Below are positions 36,208 to 45,085 of a stretch of DNA of 64,000 bases, piece by piece. Under the pieces are notes generated by a model. The model had not been told where the DNA came from, ran no database searches, and was given only the letters and a program-made list of their open reading frames with translations. The stretch is taken from NCBI RefSeq assembly GCF_022570735.2, contig NZ_JANCNS010000003.1, positions 372,001-436,000 on the forward strand, read 5' to 3'. Positions within the stretch are counted from its first letter, which is position 1, and each line of letters starts with the position of its first letter. This stretch comes from Christiangramia oceanisediminis. GTDB taxonomy: Bacteria > Bacteroidota > Bacteroidia > Flavobacteriales > Flavobacteriaceae. The position numbers were made by a program, and so were the translations under genes.

Positions 36208-38634
36208 ATGAAAATTTCTTACAACTGGCTTAAACAATTTATCAAGCTACCCGAAAATGCTGAACATACAGGAGAACTTTTAACCGACCTCGGTTTAGAA
36301 GTAGAAGGAGTAACCAGCTTCCAAAGTATTAAAGGAGGATTGGAGGGTATTGTTGTTGGTCACGTTTTGAGCTGTGACAAACATCCTAATGCCGATAAAT
36401 TACAGCTAACAAAGGTGAATATTGGTAATGGCGAAGAAGTTCAGATCGTTTGCGGAGCGCCGAATATAGGCGCTGGTCAGAAGGTGCCCGTTGCAACTAT
36501 AGGTACCATCCTGTATGACGAAAAAGGGGAAGCCTGGGAGATCAAAAAAGGCAAGATACGCGGTGAATCCAGTTATGGAATGATCTGCTCTGAAAAAGAA
36601 CTGGGACTTGGCCAAAGTCATGAGGGGATCATGGTACTGGACAACGAACTGGAACCAGGAAAACCTGTTGCTGAAATTTTCGAGGTAGAGAATGACGAGG
36701 TCTTTGAAATTGGGCTTACGCCTAATCGCGCCGATGCTATGAGCCACTGGGGAGTTGCGAGGGATTTGAAAGCAGGTTACCAGCAACAGGGAAAACACCT
36801 TGAATTGATCACTCCTTCTGTAAGCAGCTTTCATGTTGATAACCGAAGCCTTAGAATTCAGATCAAAGTAGAGGATTCTAACCTGGCACCCAGGTATTGT
36901 GGTGTAACACTTTCAGAAGTCAAGGTAAAGCAATCACCAAACTGGTTAAAGAACAGGCTTAAGGCCATAGGTATCACTCCTAAAAATAATGTAGTAGATG
37001 CCACCAACTATGTGATGCATGAACTTGGCCAGCCACTACACGCCTTCGATGCAGGAAAAATTTCCGGGAACGAGATACAGGTGAAGACCTTAGAAACAGG
37101 TACTAAATTCACTACCCTGGATGAAGTAGAAAGAGAGCTTCACGAAGAAGACCTTATGATCTGTGATGCCGAAAAACCTCTTTGTATCGCAGGAGTTTTT
37201 GGTGGAATTGGAAGCGGGGTAACCGAAAATACCACACAGGTATTCCTGGAAAGCGCTTACTTTAACCCGGTTAGTGTTCGAAAAACCGCAAAAAGACATG
37301 GCTTGAGCACCGATGCTTCTTTCAGATTTGAAAGAGGGATAGATCCCAATGCCGTTGAATATGCACTAAAACGTGCGGCACTTTTGATCAAGGAGATCGC
37401 AGATGCCGAAATCACCAGCGATATTGATGACCTGTATTTCAAAAAAATAGAGGATTTCCAGGTATTCCTGACCTTTGAAAAGGTAAATAAACTTATTGGT
37501 GAAAACCTTGAGGAAGAAACCATCAAGTCGATTCTTGCTTCGCTGGAGATCAGGGTCAATAATGTGACTGAAACCGGAATGGGCTTAACCATCCCTTCTT
37601 ATCGCGTGGATGTACAGCGCGAATCTGATGTCATCGAAGAGATCCTGAGGGTCTATGGTTATAATAACGTCAAGTTTGGAGATAAATTAAGCCTTTCGGT
37701 TGCGAATTCTTCAAAATTTGAAGATTTCAAGATTCAGAACCTAATCGCATCTCAGCTTACCGGGCAGGGTTTTTACGAGACCATGTCTAATTCCCTGACT
37801 TCGGCAGCATACCATGATATCTCTGAGGCGATCAAAAAGGAATACCAGGTAGAAATGCTGAACCCGCTAAGCAAGGAGCTTTCCGTGTTAAGACAAAGCC
37901 TGCTGTTTTCGGGACTGGAAAATATCAGTTATAACATCAACCGAAAAAGAGATCGACTAAAGATCTTCGAATTCGGAAAAACCTATCATTCTTATGTTAG
38001 CGGCAGGGAAGAAAACAAACATCTTTCGGTGTTCGTGACCGGGGACAGGAATTCTGAAAGCTGGAACAATCAGGCGGCGGCCGGGAATTTCTTTTACCTG
38101 AAAGGAGTGATCAATGCTATTTTCGAAAAGCTCGGAATTCAGAATCTAAAGACCAGGGAAGTTAAATCTGATATTTTCTCAGATGGCCTTCAGATCAACA
38201 CAAAGAAAGACCGGTTGGTTGAGTTCGGAGTGGTTAAAAAAGGCATTTTAAAGAAATTTGATATCGAACAGGAAGTCCTGTACGCCGATTTCAACTGGGA
38301 TGCCTTACTGGAAACCGCCAAAACTCAGAAGACCAGTTTTACCAGTATTCCAAAATATCCGAGCATGAGAAGAGATTTTGCGCTGCTTCTGGATGATTCG
38401 GTTACTTACAGCCAGATCGAGGAGATCGCGAGACAAACCGAAAAGAAACTTTTAAAGGAAGTGAACCTTTTCGATGTTTACGAAGGCAAGAACCTACCGG
38501 AAGGCAAGAAGAGCTACGCGGTAAGCTTCCTGTTCCAGGACGAGAATAAAACTCTTACCGATAAGCAGGTAGATAAAATGATGAAAAAACTTCAGCATAG
38601 ATTCGAAAAGGAATTACAGGCTGAGTTGAGATAG
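36208..38634 (+). CDS. pheT: Phenylalanyl-tRNA synthetase beta subunit
   Basis: PheT forms the alpha2-beta2 enzyme that charges tRNA-Phe and edits Tyr. The 808 residues carry the tRNA-binding OB domain (about 40-155, HPNADKLQLTKVN and VCGAPNIGAGQKVPVA), the B3/B4 editing domain (about 215-390, with THE-like loops GVFGGIGSGVTENT and SFRFERGIDP), the B5 domain and the C-terminal ferredoxin-like anticodon-binding domain (from about 710, PSMRRDFALLLDDSV). pheS is not beside it, which is usual in Bacteroidota. It is monocistronic between a promoter and a hairpin. Confidence 0.97.
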   Translation: MKISYNWLKQFIKLPENAEHTGELLTDLGLEVEGVTSFQSIKGGLEGIVVGHVLSCDKHPNADKLQLTKVNIGNGEEVQIVCGAPNIGAGQKVPVATIGTILYDEKGEAWEIKKGKIRGESSYGMICSEKELGLGQSHEGIMVLDNELEPGKPVAEIFEVENDEVFEIGLTPNRADAMSHWGVARDLKAGYQQQGKHLELITPSVSSFHVDNRSLRIQIKVEDSNLAPRYCGVTLSEVKVKQSPNWLKNRLKAIGITPKNNVVDATNYVMHELGQPLHAFDAGKISGNEIQVKTLETGTKFTTLDEVERELHEEDLMICDAEKPLCIAGVFGGIGSGVTENTTQVFLESAYFNPVSVRKTAKRHGLSTDASFRFERGIDPNAVEYALKRAALLIKEIADAEITSDIDDLYFKKIEDFQVFLTFEKVNKLIGENLEEETIKSILASLEIRVNNVTETGMGLTIPSYRVDVQRESDVIEEILRVYGYNNVKFGDKLSLSVANSSKFEDFKIQNLIASQLTGQGFYETMSNSLTSAAYHDISEAIKKEYQVEMLNPLSKELSVLRQSLLFSGLENISYNINRKRDRLKIFEFGKTYHSYVSGREENKHLSVFVTGDRNSESWNNQAAAGNFFYLKGVINAIFEKLGIQNLKTREVKSDIFSDGLQINTKKDRLVEFGVVKKGILKKFDIEQEVLYADFNWDALLETAKTQKTSFTSIPKYPSMRRDFALLLDDSVTYSQIEEIARQTEKKLLKEVNLFDVYEGKNLPEGKKSYAVSFLFQDENKTLTDKQVDKMMKKLQHRFEKELQAELR

Positions 38635-38658
38635 AGGTATTTAAGAGCCCAAATAAAA

Positions 38659-38687
38659 AAACCGGATTTAAAATCCGGTTTTTTTTG
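38659..38687. terminator. Bidirectional hairpin terminator
   Basis: An 11-bp stem AAACCGGATTT / AAATCCGGTTT with flanking A- and T-tracts lies between convergent pheT and the DUF4136 gene. Confidence 0.85.
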
Positions 38688-38695
38688 CTTCAATT

Positions 38696-39277
38696 TTAAG
38701 GAAAATCTTTAAAGATCTCGTCTACATAATCCCTGATCTCCCGTTCCATCCTCCTGGTTGCGATTTGCTCATCAATCGCTCCTCTCCATAATATCTGACT
38801 CGTTCTCCTGTCTATAAAGTCGATCACTATGGTTCGCTGCTTATAGGGAACCTGGGAAACTCTTGGCCCGTCGATACGCTGAACGGTAAAATAATTTTCA
38901 TAGATATTATCCTCATAATACGGCCCAACATAGAATCCGGGACGATAATAGGGATAATTGGTATAAACCGGGTTGGCATTCACGGTATGCATTTCGTCGA
39001 ACATCACGTGAGCATGAACCAGCACATCGGGCTGTCGTTTATCAAGTACATAGCCTTCATCCTGCATGTTGGCCTGGATGGTTTCAACAATTATTCCCTG
39101 GATCGCATCGTTATCGAGATCGCGGCTTATAATAGTATCTTTATTTGGTAAAAATGCATAAGAATCATAGGCCTTCAGTTTTCTGGCATCATCTTTTGCA
39201 CTGGGTCCTCCGGATCCGCAGGAAAAAAGAATACTGCTAAGCAAGACCATTAAAATTCCAGTTGTAAAATGTTTCAT
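38696..39277 (-). CDS. DUF4136 lipoprotein
   Basis: The ATG at 39277 gives a proper lipoprotein signal (MKHFTTGILMVLLSSILFSC); the longer frame starting at 39343 does not. The mature part has the DUF4136 features: AYDSYAFLP, then DNDAIQGIIVETIQANMQ, RQPDVLVHAHV and, near the end, IVIDFIDRRTSQILWRGAID. Members sit in the outer membrane with an unknown role. It is followed 9 bp later by the shared pheT hairpin. Confidence 0.87.
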   Translation of the reverse strand: MKHFTTGILMVLLSSILFSCGSGGPSAKDDARKLKAYDSYAFLPNKDTIISRDLDNDAIQGIIVETIQANMQDEGYVLDKRQPDVLVHAHVMFDEMHTVNANPVYTNYPYYRPGFYVGPYYEDNIYENYFTVQRIDGPRVSQVPYKQRTIVIDFIDRRTSQILWRGAIDEQIATRRMEREIRDYVDEIFKDFP

Positions 39278-39361
39278 AGCTTTTAATTTCAGTTTAAAGA
39301 AAAATAAATGGAATACAGCAAATTTAAAAGAGCTCTGCCGCATTTGACTTTTATTTAACGC

Positions 39362-39386
39362 AAAAAGCGGCCATTTGGCCGCTTTA
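39362..39386 (-). terminator. Hairpin terminator of the fasciclin gene
   Basis: AAAGCGGCC / GGCCGCTTT stem; on the minus strand it ends with TTTTTG, about 20 bp after the fasciclin stop. Confidence 0.75.
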
Positions 39387-39404
39387 ATTTAAAGTATTTT
39401 TAAA

Positions 39405-39929
39405 TTATTTCGTTGGGAGTAGCACTGTATCTATTGCGTGAATTACCCCGTTAGAAGAATCGATATCTGCTGCAACCACGGTGGCTGTATTTCCGGCAGT
39501 ATCAGTGATCTTCACCTTATCTCCGTCCAGGGTGGCTTTAAGCTGACTTCCATGCACGGTGGTAAGAGTTGCGGTTCCATTTCCCTTCTTGATGGCACTT
39601 ACCACATCTGAGGCTTTAAGATCGCCAGATACCACGTGGTAGGTGAGTACTGCCTGTAACTGTTTTTGATTCTCTTTTTTCAGAAGTGATTCCACCGTTC
39701 CATCAGGCAGGGCTTCAAAACCGGAGTTCACCGGCGCAAAGACCGTAAAGGGACCATCACTTTTAAGCACGTCCACCAGGTCGGCTGCCTTAACTGCAGC
39801 TACCAGGGTAGAATGATCTTTAGACATCATGGCATTTTCGACTATATCATTTGAGTCGTTTTGTCCTACAGCCATTAATCCACCTATAAAGAAGCAGATA
39901 AAAACGGATAAAATTTTAACATTTTTCAT
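39405..39929 (-). CDS. Exported fasciclin-domain protein
   Basis: A signal peptide (MKNVKILSVFICFFIGGLMAVGQ) precedes one FAS1 domain (about 35-172). The two FAS1 boxes are visible: FTVFAPVNSGFEALP and, at the end, GVIHAIDTVLLP, with the YH segment in TYHVVSGDL between. FAS1 domains mediate adhesion or ligand binding. There is no lipobox or sorting domain. Its promoter region holds a 12-bp inverted repeat overlapping a TATTTTTG box, which suggests regulation by a dimeric factor. Confidence 0.93.
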   Translation of the reverse strand: MKNVKILSVFICFFIGGLMAVGQNDSNDIVENAMMSKDHSTLVAAVKAADLVDVLKSDGPFTVFAPVNSGFEALPDGTVESLLKKENQKQLQAVLTYHVVSGDLKASDVVSAIKKGNGTATLTTVHGSQLKATLDGDKVKITDTAGNTATVVAADIDSSNGVIHAIDTVLLPTK

Positions 39930-39942
39930 AACATTGATTTTA

Positions 39943-39982
39943 ATTTTTGTTTAAATTAATCGTTTAATGCTTAAACAAAAAT
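39943..39982. promoter_or_regulatory. Inverted repeat in the fasciclin promoter
   Basis: ATTTTTGTTTAA (39943-39954) and its exact reverse complement TTAAACAAAAAT (39971-39982) flank 16 bp. On the minus strand the right arm includes TATTTTTG (39983-39976), a good -7 box for the fasciclin gene. An operator is likely but unproven. Confidence 0.45.
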
Positions 39983-40058
39983 ATTTTTTTATTAATTGGC
40001 TTAGAATTAACAGCTTCCGGCGGAAATTATAAACCAATTAAGATTTATCTTATCTAAC

Positions 40059-40841
40059 ATGAATTGTAATTCTAAGCTTAATTACCTAAATTTAGTGATG
40101 CTAAAGAGAAAGAAAATGAAGCTGAGAATTCCCCGCCTTGATTTAGAGCACCAACTCCTTAAAATTAGAAACAAAACCACGACCGAGGAAGATATCCTTG
40201 GAGAAGTATATAGAATTTTCCGGAAGGATGCTAAAAAGGATGAAGAGATCCTCGAAAAATTATCCAGTGGGAGCCCGGTTGAAAATAACCAGTTTAACCC
40301 CGACATTCTGGAAAGCGATCGAATTTTCCATATAGACCAGATCTATAAAATTTGTGTTGACTATAGGCTTAGGTTCCTGGACTCGAAATTCTTCAAGGCT
40401 GAAATTCCCTATGAAGCTCTAATAAGAATAAAGGAATTAGAAAAGCGGCATGAAACCCAGTTAAAAGGTTTCAAAATCGTGGCGCCGGCCAAGCTCTTTA
40501 AACTTGAAAACGCCGATGACCCTTTGCTGTTCGCTCCTATTGGGAACGATTATTACTACCTCATCCATAAGTGGGGAAAGGACCTGCATCCATTGCGAAA
40601 ATTAATGATGTGGCCGTTCAAGACACTGGAAAACTTCATTATTCTATTATTGCTGGTAAGTTTCATCACCGCACTCGTGGTACCTGAAGGCCTGTTTACA
40701 AAGAATCAATCTACTACAGAATTCTTTATGATTTTTTTCTTCATTTTTAAATGGTTCGCCGGTCTGGCCATTTTTTATGGATTTAAGATGGGCAAAAATT
40801 TCAGCACCGACATCTGGGACAGTAAATTTTATAACGCCTAG
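40059..40841 (+). CDS. Membrane protein of unknown function
   Basis: Up to 260 residues. The start is uncertain: ATGs at 40059, 40098 and 40116 are in frame, and the last ones give MLKRKKMKLRIPRLDLEHQ and MKLRIP. The cytoplasmic N-terminal ~180 residues are charged and mostly helical (TTEEDILGEVYRIFRKD, SDRIFHIDQIYKICVDYRL). Two membrane helices follow (FIILLLLVSFITALVV and FMIFFFIFKWFAGLAIFYG), separated by a short loop. No known domain is recognised. Transcription seems independent of the DUF2007 gene 71 bp downstream. Confidence 0.7.
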   Translation: MNCNSKLNYLNLVMLKRKKMKLRIPRLDLEHQLLKIRNKTTTEEDILGEVYRIFRKDAKKDEEILEKLSSGSPVENNQFNPDILESDRIFHIDQIYKICVDYRLRFLDSKFFKAEIPYEALIRIKELEKRHETQLKGFKIVAPAKLFKLENADDPLLFAPIGNDYYYLIHKWGKDLHPLRKLMMWPFKTLENFIILLLLVSFITALVVPEGLFTKNQSTTEFFMIFFFIFKWFAGLAIFYGFKMGKNFSTDIWDSKFYNA

Positions 40842-40912
40842 AACGTTAATTTCGGTTTAAAAGTAACCTGACACTCTTTTGTTATTCGTATTTTAGAATA
40901 AAAGCAATAATT

Positions 40913-41158
40913 ATGAGTGAAGAAGGAGCTTATAGAAATGTCTATACGGGGCCCGAAACCAACGTACAATATCTTCAGGAATTATTTACCGAAAAGGGTA
41001 TCGAATCCAGAATTCGTAATGAATTTGAAGCCGGTTTGCGAGCAGGTTTTGGCGGAGGTCTTCCGGGACAGGTTCAACTCTTTGTATCCAAAGAACGTTA
41101 TGATGAAGCTCTAAAGATCGCTAGATCTACTTTTCCAAAAGATTATAAGGATGAATAA
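40913..41158 (+). CDS. DUF2007 family protein (putative signal-transducing protein)
   Basis: The 81-residue protein has the DUF2007 form: an N-terminal YTGPETNVQYLQELFTEKGIESRI, a glycine-rich turn (GFGGGLPGQVQLFV) and a C-terminal YDEALKIARSTF. The fold resembles PII-like signalling domains, hence the family label, but no function is established. It overlaps the following small membrane-protein gene by 8 bp, so the two are translated together. Confidence 0.85.
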   Translation: MSEEGAYRNVYTGPETNVQYLQELFTEKGIESRIRNEFEAGLRAGFGGGLPGQVQLFVSKERYDEALKIARSTFPKDYKDE

Positions 41159-41351
41159 CGAAGAGGTTGATCAAAGGCCCGAAAGGAATAAATGGAACCT
41201 GATCCTTGGCATCCTGTTTATTGGCTATGGTAGTTACAGGTTGTATCAAAACAGCCAATCACCAGATACTGAAACCTTCAGTTATGTTCTGGCAATTGGC
41301 TTTGTTCTTTTTGGAATATATGATCTATACAAATATTTTGGGACCCGCTAA
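41151..41351 (+). CDS. Small membrane protein coupled to the DUF2007 gene
   Basis: 66 residues with two hydrophobic helices (LILGILFIGYGSYRLY and YVLAIGFVLFGIYDLYKYF) and charged ends. It is short and without a known family. The 8-bp overlap with the DUF2007 gene argues that it is real. It ends 11 bp from the convergent fabH stop. Confidence 0.75.
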   Translation: MNNEEVDQRPERNKWNLILGILFIGYGSYRLYQNSQSPDTETFSYVLAIGFVLFGIYDLYKYFGTR

Positions 41352-41362
41352 AAAAGTTTCGG

Positions 41363-42373
41363 TTACCATTTGATTATTGCACTTCCCCAGGTAAAACCAC
41401 TACCAAAGGCAGCCAGTACAACTACATCTTCATTGTCTATTTTTCCTTCTTCCCAGGCCTCAGTAAGTGCAATTGGGATAGAAGCTGCGGTGGTATTCCC
41501 GTAACGCTGAATATTGTTATAGACCTGCTCATCCTTTAGCCTGAATTTCTGCTGAATGAATTGAGAGATCCTAAGATTCGCCTGGTGTGGAATAAGCATG
41601 TCGATATCGCTTACCTCCAATCCATTCGCCTCTAAACCTTCATTGATGACTTCAGAAAATCGCTGAACCGCATTCTTGAATACGAATTGGCCATTCATAT
41701 ATGGATAATAAGGAATATCATCCCCCTGTGGATTATCGGCGATGATCTCCGGCACCCAGTAATTGGTACTCGGTCCCTTCAAGGAAAGTTCAAGGGCATG
41801 TTTCCCTTCAGAATGTAAATGCGTAGAAAGAATTCCCTGCCCGTTATGATCGCTTCGGGTTAGAACCGCAGCTCCTGCACCATCCCCAAAAATAACCGAA
41901 ACAGACCGTCCTCTGGTCGTAAAATCTAATCCTCCACTGTGATTCTCACTTCCAATAACCAGGATGTTCTTATACATTCCGGTTTTTATGAACTGGTCGG
42001 CCACAGAAATGGCATAGATAAATCCACTGCACTGGTTACGTACATCCAGCGCCGGACAGGTTTTAATATCAAGCATTTCCTGAACCTGTACCCCGCATCC
42101 CGGGAAATAATAATCGGGACTTAAGGTTGCAAAAACGATCAGGTCTATTTCATCCTTATTGATCCCTGAACGTTCCAGTGCGATCCTGGCAGCCTTAACC
42201 CCCATCGTGGCTGTTGTATTGCCATCTCCTTTTTTTATATGCCTGCGCTCCTTGATCCCGGTACGTTCAGTGATCCACTCATCATTGGTATCCATCATTT
42301 TAGACAGATCATCATTCGTGACGACATTTTCAGGAACATATTTTCCTAATCCTGCAATTTTAGTTTGATACAT
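41363..42373 (-). CDS. fabH: 3-Oxoacyl-ACP synthase III
   Basis: FabH condenses acetyl- or branched-acyl-CoA with malonyl-ACP to start fatty acid synthesis. The catalytic triad is readable: Cys115 in VRNQCSGF, His in IPHQANLRI and Asn in RYGNTTAASIP. The 336 residues are full length. In Flavobacteriia that make iso-branched fatty acids, FabH prefers branched starters; this is known of the group, not seen here. The plsX and rpmF neighbours common elsewhere are absent, so this is a solitary copy and a second FabH may exist. Confidence 0.94.
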   Translation of the reverse strand: MYQTKIAGLGKYVPENVVTNDDLSKMMDTNDEWITERTGIKERRHIKKGDGNTTATMGVKAARIALERSGINKDEIDLIVFATLSPDYYFPGCGVQVQEMLDIKTCPALDVRNQCSGFIYAISVADQFIKTGMYKNILVIGSENHSGGLDFTTRGRSVSVIFGDGAGAAVLTRSDHNGQGILSTHLHSEGKHALELSLKGPSTNYWVPEIIADNPQGDDIPYYPYMNGQFVFKNAVQRFSEVINEGLEANGLEVSDIDMLIPHQANLRISQFIQQKFRLKDEQVYNNIQRYGNTTAASIPIALTEAWEEGKIDNEDVVVLAAFGSGFTWGSAIIKW

Positions 42374-42506
42374 GGATAAATATTATGTTTTTAAAGCTAA
42401 TTCTTATTAAATTTAGCGAAATGAAAAAAAATTGGGGTGCAATATACCAAACATTAACATTCCTTCAATTTACCCCTTAAAAAATATTCAACTTAAAACC
42501 TGAATT

Positions 42507-44969
42507 ATGAAACGAATTCTTTTTTGCCTTTCTGGTGCCTTGCTGTTCTTATCTGCAGCGACTGCCCAGGAGAACCTGGACTACCAGAAACCACCTAAAG
42601 AAATCCTGGACCTGGTAGATGTTCCATTAGCCCCCTCTACAATTATAGACAGTAAGGGTGAAAATATGATCTTTATGTACAGGGATCAGTTTAAAAGTAT
42701 TGCTGAATTAAGCGAGGAGGAAATGCGACTGGGTGGTCTTCGAATCAACCCGGTGACCAATATCAACAGCCGGGCGAGATATTACAATGATCTCAAGGTA
42801 AAGGCAGTTGACGGGAAGGAACCAAAATCTGTTAGCGGACTACCTGATTCTCCGCGACTCACCAACTTCAGCTGGTCTCCAGATGAATCTATGATGGCCT
42901 TTACACATACAACCGATAAAGGTGTGGAGCTATGGGTAATGGATGTTAAAGCCGCTAAGGCTAGAAAACTTTCCAACGGAACCATCAACGCCAATATGAG
43001 AAGCACGGTAAACTGGTTCCGCGATAATTCCGGGTTACTTGTTACCATGCTTCCTGAGGATCGTAAAGCTTTGATCGACACTGAAACTTCGGTTCCATCT
43101 GGACCAACAATTTCGGTTAGTGATGGTAAGGAGGCCCAAAACAGAACCTACCAGGATCTTTTAAAGAACCCAAATGATGAATATAATTTTGAGCAATTAG
43201 CCCGATCTGAACTGGTTAAAGTAAACCTGGACGGAAGCACTTCAAAATGGATGGGACCTAAAATGTACAGTGATATCTCCTTTTCTCCTGATGGAGAATA
43301 TGTAATGATCACGCATGTAAAAAAACCATTTTCATACCTGGTACCTTATTACAGGTTCCCTTCTGAAACCAATGTTTACGACAAGCAAGGAAATCTAGTG
43401 AGCATGATCAACGATGTTCCTTTGATCGAAGATCTCCCAAAAGGCTTTATGGCCGAACGTGAAGGAAAGAGAGATTTTGACTGGCGAGACGATAAACCAG
43501 CCAGCCTGGTTTATGTGAAAGCCCTGGATGGAGGAGATCCTGAAAACGAAGCAGAGTACCGTGACGAATTTTTCCAGCTGGAAGCTCCTTTTAAAGGTGA
43601 GGGTAAATCTATTCTGAAGGTAAAGAACCGCGGTCGCGGCATCATGTGGGGGGATAACGATACCGCTATAGCGATGGATTACTGGTGGAACACCCGAAAT
43701 ACGAAAACTTATGTTTTTGATCCATCAGATGCATCTGAAGAACCAAAGATCCTTTTCGACCGAAACTACCAGGATGTTTATGGTGACCCGGGAAGCTTTG
43801 TTACCAAAAAGAACGAATACGGAAAACAGGTACTTGCCCTTGACGGTGACGAGGCCTTTTTACTGGGAGATGGATTTACCGAAAAAGGTCAATTCCCATT
43901 CGTAGACAAGATCGACTTGGAAGATGGTGATACTGAGAGACTATATGAATCGAAGTATACCGATAAAAAGGAAAGCCTGGTTGAAGCCATAGATATGGAC
44001 AAGGGTGAAATTCTGGTACGTATCGAATCTTCCGTGGAATATCCAAATTATTATATCAGGGATATCGATTCTAAAAACAAATTAACCCAGATCACCTCAT
44101 TTGAGAACCCGTTCAAGGCTCTCGAAAATGTTTCCAAAGAAGTTATTACTTATAAGAGAGATGACGGCCTGGAGCTGAATGCGACTCTATACCTTCCGGC
44201 GGGTTACGATAAGAAGGACCCTAAGGAATTGCCGATGCTCATGTGGGCATATCCAAGAGAATATAAAGACAAGAACTCTGCATCTCAAAACACGTCCAAC
44301 CCAAATGATTTCACTTATCCATATTACGGCTCCCCTATCTATTGGGTAAACCGCGGATATGTGGTGCTGGATGATGCTGCATTCCCGATCGTTGGAGAAG
44401 GTGACGAAGAGCCTAATGACAGTTTTAGAAAGCAGCTGGTTGCCAATGCGAAGGCAGCCATCGATGCGGTTGACGAAAAGGGGTATGTAGATACCGATCG
44501 TGTAGCGGTTGGCGGACATAGCTATGGAGCTTTTATGACAGCCAACCTGCTGTCTCATTCCAATCTATTTGCAGCCGGAATCGCAAGAAGTGGTGCATAC
44601 AACCGTACGCTTACACCATTCGGATTCCAGAGCGAGGAACGCAACTACTGGGAAGCACCGGAAGTTTATTATACCATGTCGCCATTTATGCATGCCGATA
44701 AAATGAAAACCCCGTTATTACTAATACATGGTGAAGCCGACAATAACTCGGGAACCTATCCTATGCAAAGTGAGCGTTATTTCAATGCGCTTAAAGGATT
44801 AGGTGCGACCGCTCGTTTAGTAATGTTACCTAAGGAAAGTCATGGTTACAGCGCCAAGGAATCTGTTCTGCATGTTTTATGGGAACAGGATCAATGGCTG
44901 GAGCAGTATGTGAAAAACAAGGAAAAGAACGAAATAAAAGTTCCGGCAGAAGAAAACTTCGGAAACTAA
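42507..44969 (+). CDS. Exported S9 family serine peptidase, glutamyl-endopeptidase-like (S9D)
   Basis: A signal peptide (MKRILFCLSGALLFLSAATAQ) precedes a beta-propeller (about 60-530) and an alpha/beta-hydrolase domain. The nucleophile elbow is GGHSYGAFMTANLLSH; Asp lies in IHGEADNNSGTYPM and His in KESHGYSAKESVLHVLWE. The segment ARSGAYNRTLTPFGFQSEER is very close, from memory, to the plant chloroplast glutamyl endopeptidase, so cleavage after Glu is likely. The 820 residues are complete. The gene is monocistronic and probably active in the periplasm. Confidence 0.92.
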   Translation: MKRILFCLSGALLFLSAATAQENLDYQKPPKEILDLVDVPLAPSTIIDSKGENMIFMYRDQFKSIAELSEEEMRLGGLRINPVTNINSRARYYNDLKVKAVDGKEPKSVSGLPDSPRLTNFSWSPDESMMAFTHTTDKGVELWVMDVKAAKARKLSNGTINANMRSTVNWFRDNSGLLVTMLPEDRKALIDTETSVPSGPTISVSDGKEAQNRTYQDLLKNPNDEYNFEQLARSELVKVNLDGSTSKWMGPKMYSDISFSPDGEYVMITHVKKPFSYLVPYYRFPSETNVYDKQGNLVSMINDVPLIEDLPKGFMAEREGKRDFDWRDDKPASLVYVKALDGGDPENEAEYRDEFFQLEAPFKGEGKSILKVKNRGRGIMWGDNDTAIAMDYWWNTRNTKTYVFDPSDASEEPKILFDRNYQDVYGDPGSFVTKKNEYGKQVLALDGDEAFLLGDGFTEKGQFPFVDKIDLEDGDTERLYESKYTDKKESLVEAIDMDKGEILVRIESSVEYPNYYIRDIDSKNKLTQITSFENPFKALENVSKEVITYKRDDGLELNATLYLPAGYDKKDPKELPMLMWAYPREYKDKNSASQNTSNPNDFTYPYYGSPIYWVNRGYVVLDDAAFPIVGEGDEEPNDSFRKQLVANAKAAIDAVDEKGYVDTDRVAVGGHSYGAFMTANLLSHSNLFAAGIARSGAYNRTLTPFGFQSEERNYWEAPEVYYTMSPFMHADKMKTPLLLIHGEADNNSGTYPMQSERYFNALKGLGATARLVMLPKESHGYSAKESVLHVLWEQDQWLEQYVKNKEKNEIKVPAEENFGN

Positions 44970-44997
44970 GAATTCCAATCATTTTAAAAGAACAAAA

Positions 44998-45023
44998 AAC
45001 CCGGCATCACTGCCGGGTTTTTT
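44998..45023 (+). terminator. Hairpin terminator after the S9 peptidase
   Basis: An AACCCGGCA / TGCCGGGTT stem around TCAC is followed by TTTTTT. Confidence 0.85.
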
Positions 45024-45029
45024 AATAGA

Positions 45030-45066
45030 GAAAGCGTGAACCGCTTTAGGGTACGGCCACGCTTTC
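45030..45066. repeat. Inverted repeat beyond the kinase gene, no T-tract
   Basis: GAAAGCGTG (45030-45038) and CACGCTTTC (45058-45066) form a 9-bp stem with a 19-nt loop, about 20 bp after the AarF-like kinase stop. Without a T-run on either side it is not a standard intrinsic terminator. Confidence 0.55.
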
Positions 45067-45085
45067 CAACAACCTAACCAATAAA

